This document shows, piece after piece, positions 4,059 through 5,004 of a DNA stretch of 5,004 nucleotides. Where the stretch lies: the NCBI GenBank assembly GCA_016926235.1, contig JAFGOZ010000687.1:1-5004 (forward strand), written 5' to 3'. Source of the DNA: Bacteroidales bacterium (GTDB lineage Bacteria > Bacteroidota > Bacteroidia > Bacteroidales > UBA10428). The position numbers and the translations under genes are program-made. Position 1 is the stretch's first letter. Each line of letters opens with the position of its first letter. The notes beneath the pieces were generated by a model. That model did not search any database and was not told the origin of the DNA. It saw only the letters and a program-made list of their open reading frames with translations.

Positions 4059-4973
4059 CTATATCGTCTTAAAATGCGAATAATATTCGTAAAATTTATA
4101 GACTTTTAGCAGTTCATCAATTCCGTCTTCCACAGAAATCCGGGGTTTAAAACCCATTTTCTCTATTTTGTCGAAATTCACGGTAAAATGCCGTAAGTCT
4201 TTATCCTGAACCTCCGAATCAATAATTTTATAATCAACCCTTGCCTTTATCATATTTGCAATCTCAAGCTTGGAATAGTTCAGGTGGTTGCCGCCGGCAT
4301 TGTATATATTTCCTTTCATATTATCGCGATTTTCCATGGCAAACATATAACACCTTGCGGCATCTTCCACATGCATAAAAGTTCTTTTGGCAAAACTGTC
4401 GAACAGCACCAGTACACCCTCTTTAACAGCTTTGTAGGCAAAATCATTCACCATCAGGTCAATGCGCATCTTGGGACTGAAACCAAAAATTGTGGCAAAC
4501 CGCAGCGCCAAAGCATTTTCTTTTTCAAGAGTGATCTGCTCAGCCATGTATTTGGTATTGGCATATACACTAAAAGGGGCAATGGGTGTCTCTTCGTTGC
4601 AGGGTTCGCCCGAACGGCCGTAGAACGAAGTGGTGGAAGCGTAAATAATGAACTGTTCGTTTCCAAGTTTCCTCAATATATTACGTGTTGCCTGCACATT
4701 AATAAGATGCGCCGAATGCGGGTTTGCAGCACAGGCAGGATATCCGCTGATACCGGCCAGGTGGAAAATCACATCATATTTGCCAATATTTTCAATTTTA
4801 TTCCTGATATCGGCTTTTACTATAGTAAGGTTTTTGTTTTTAACGAGGTGCAGTACCGGTTCGTAACCATACATAAAATTATCGAGAATGGTAACCTTAT
4901 AACCTTTTTCCAGTAATCTGGTTGTTAAGATAATTCCCTTGTAACCCGCACCGCCAGTGACTAAAATTTTCAT
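4059..4973 (-). CDS. Extended SDR, NAD-dependent epimerase/dehydratase family
   Basis: This 304-residue protein is a complete extended short-chain dehydrogenase of the type that modifies nucleotide-activated sugars (epimerisation, dehydration or ketoreduction) for surface polysaccharide or LPS synthesis. The Rossmann motif GGAGYKG (7-13) gives GxxGxxG. Asp31 at the end of the second strand (TILDNF) points to NAD(H) rather than NADP(H). ADIRN (54-58) and HLAG (71-74) are the usual cofactor-side motifs. ASTTSFYG (112-119) supplies the active-site Ser/Thr, and YANTK (137-141) is the catalytic YxxxK. The position usually Phe-Ile in GGAGFIG is Tyr-Lys here, a mild variant. The C-terminal part (RTFMHVEDAARCY, 197-209; NAGG, 225-228) forms the substrate domain. 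The substrate cannot be told from sequence alone. The ATG is at 4971-4973, preceded by an A-rich leader without a clear Shine-Dalgarno sequence. Neighbours upstream lie outside the window. After the stop, an eight-T run occurs at about 4022-4030 (minus strand) without a good hairpin. Confidence 0.92.
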   Translation of the reverse strand: MKILVTGGAGYKGIILTTRLLEKGYKVTILDNFMYGYEPVLHLVKNKNLTIVKADIRNKIENIGKYDVIFHLAGISGYPACAANPHSAHLINVQATRNILRKLGNEQFIIYASTTSFYGRSGEPCNEETPIAPFSVYANTKYMAEQITLEKENALALRFATIFGFSPKMRIDLMVNDFAYKAVKEGVLVLFDSFAKRTFMHVEDAARCYMFAMENRDNMKGNIYNAGGNHLNYSKLEIANMIKARVDYKIIDSEVQDKDLRHFTVNFDKIEKMGFKPRISVEDGIDELLKVYKFYEYYSHFKTI

Positions 4974-5004
4974 TTTCTATATTCTTTTGGAATTAATGTT
5001 TTTA

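Noticed and set aside
4000..4083. Short plus-strand frame of 27 codons starting with ATG at 4000
   Set aside because: It runs into the end of the dehydrogenase gene on the other strand and has no recognisable features. It looks like chance in AT-rich DNA.
4284..4916. Long plus-strand frame of 210 codons
   Set aside because: It lies opposite the dehydrogenase gene, whose intact GxxGxxG and YxxxK motifs fix the minus strand as coding.

Overview
The window looks like chromosomal DNA of a member of the Bacteroidota. The DNA is AT-rich. The only clear promoter match is the Bacteroidota -7 box (TAnnTTTG) directly upstream of the Fic gene. Start sites lack strong Shine-Dalgarno sequences, and two genes encode short lipoproteins of a type common in that phylum. 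This placement is an inference from style, because no marker gene is present.

Layout. (1) Positions 1-110 hold the degraded 3' end of a lipoprotein gene (minus strand). It is nearly identical over 26 bp to the 3' end of the intact paralogue at 2137-2727. (2) Positions 402-1187 (plus strand) encode a class II, self-inhibited Fic/DOC protein with an intact catalytic motif. Its promoter lies so close to the ATG that the mRNA should be almost leaderless. (3) Positions 1411-1871 hold a small PD-(D/E)XK-type GxxExxxR protein. Its reading frame is bracketed almost to the base by a perfect 21-bp inverted repeat, and this is the most striking structure in the window. (4) Positions 2137-2727 and 3111-3656 (minus strand) encode two diverged paralogous lipoproteins of a family I do not recognise. 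They share a C-x7-C pair and a KYGIIAYEL motif. A non-coding stretch between them carries short hairpins and a strong terminator. (5) Positions 3653-3979 are the 3' remnant of an outer-membrane beta-barrel gene, overlapping the second lipoprotein by the four bases ATGA. (6) Positions 4059-4973 encode a complete extended short-chain dehydrogenase (NAD-dependent sugar epimerase/dehydratase type), whose operon mates probably lie beyond the right edge.

The genes do not form one pathway. The left half looks like accessory DNA, with an AMPylation-type enzyme, a nuclease-fold gene in a repeat-bounded unit and gene relics. The lipoproteins look like an expanded cell-envelope family of which one copy was once co-transcribed with a barrel protein. 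The right edge is a sugar-nucleotide gene. The relics at 42-110 and 3653-3979, plus the repeat-bounded unit, suggest repeated rearrangement.
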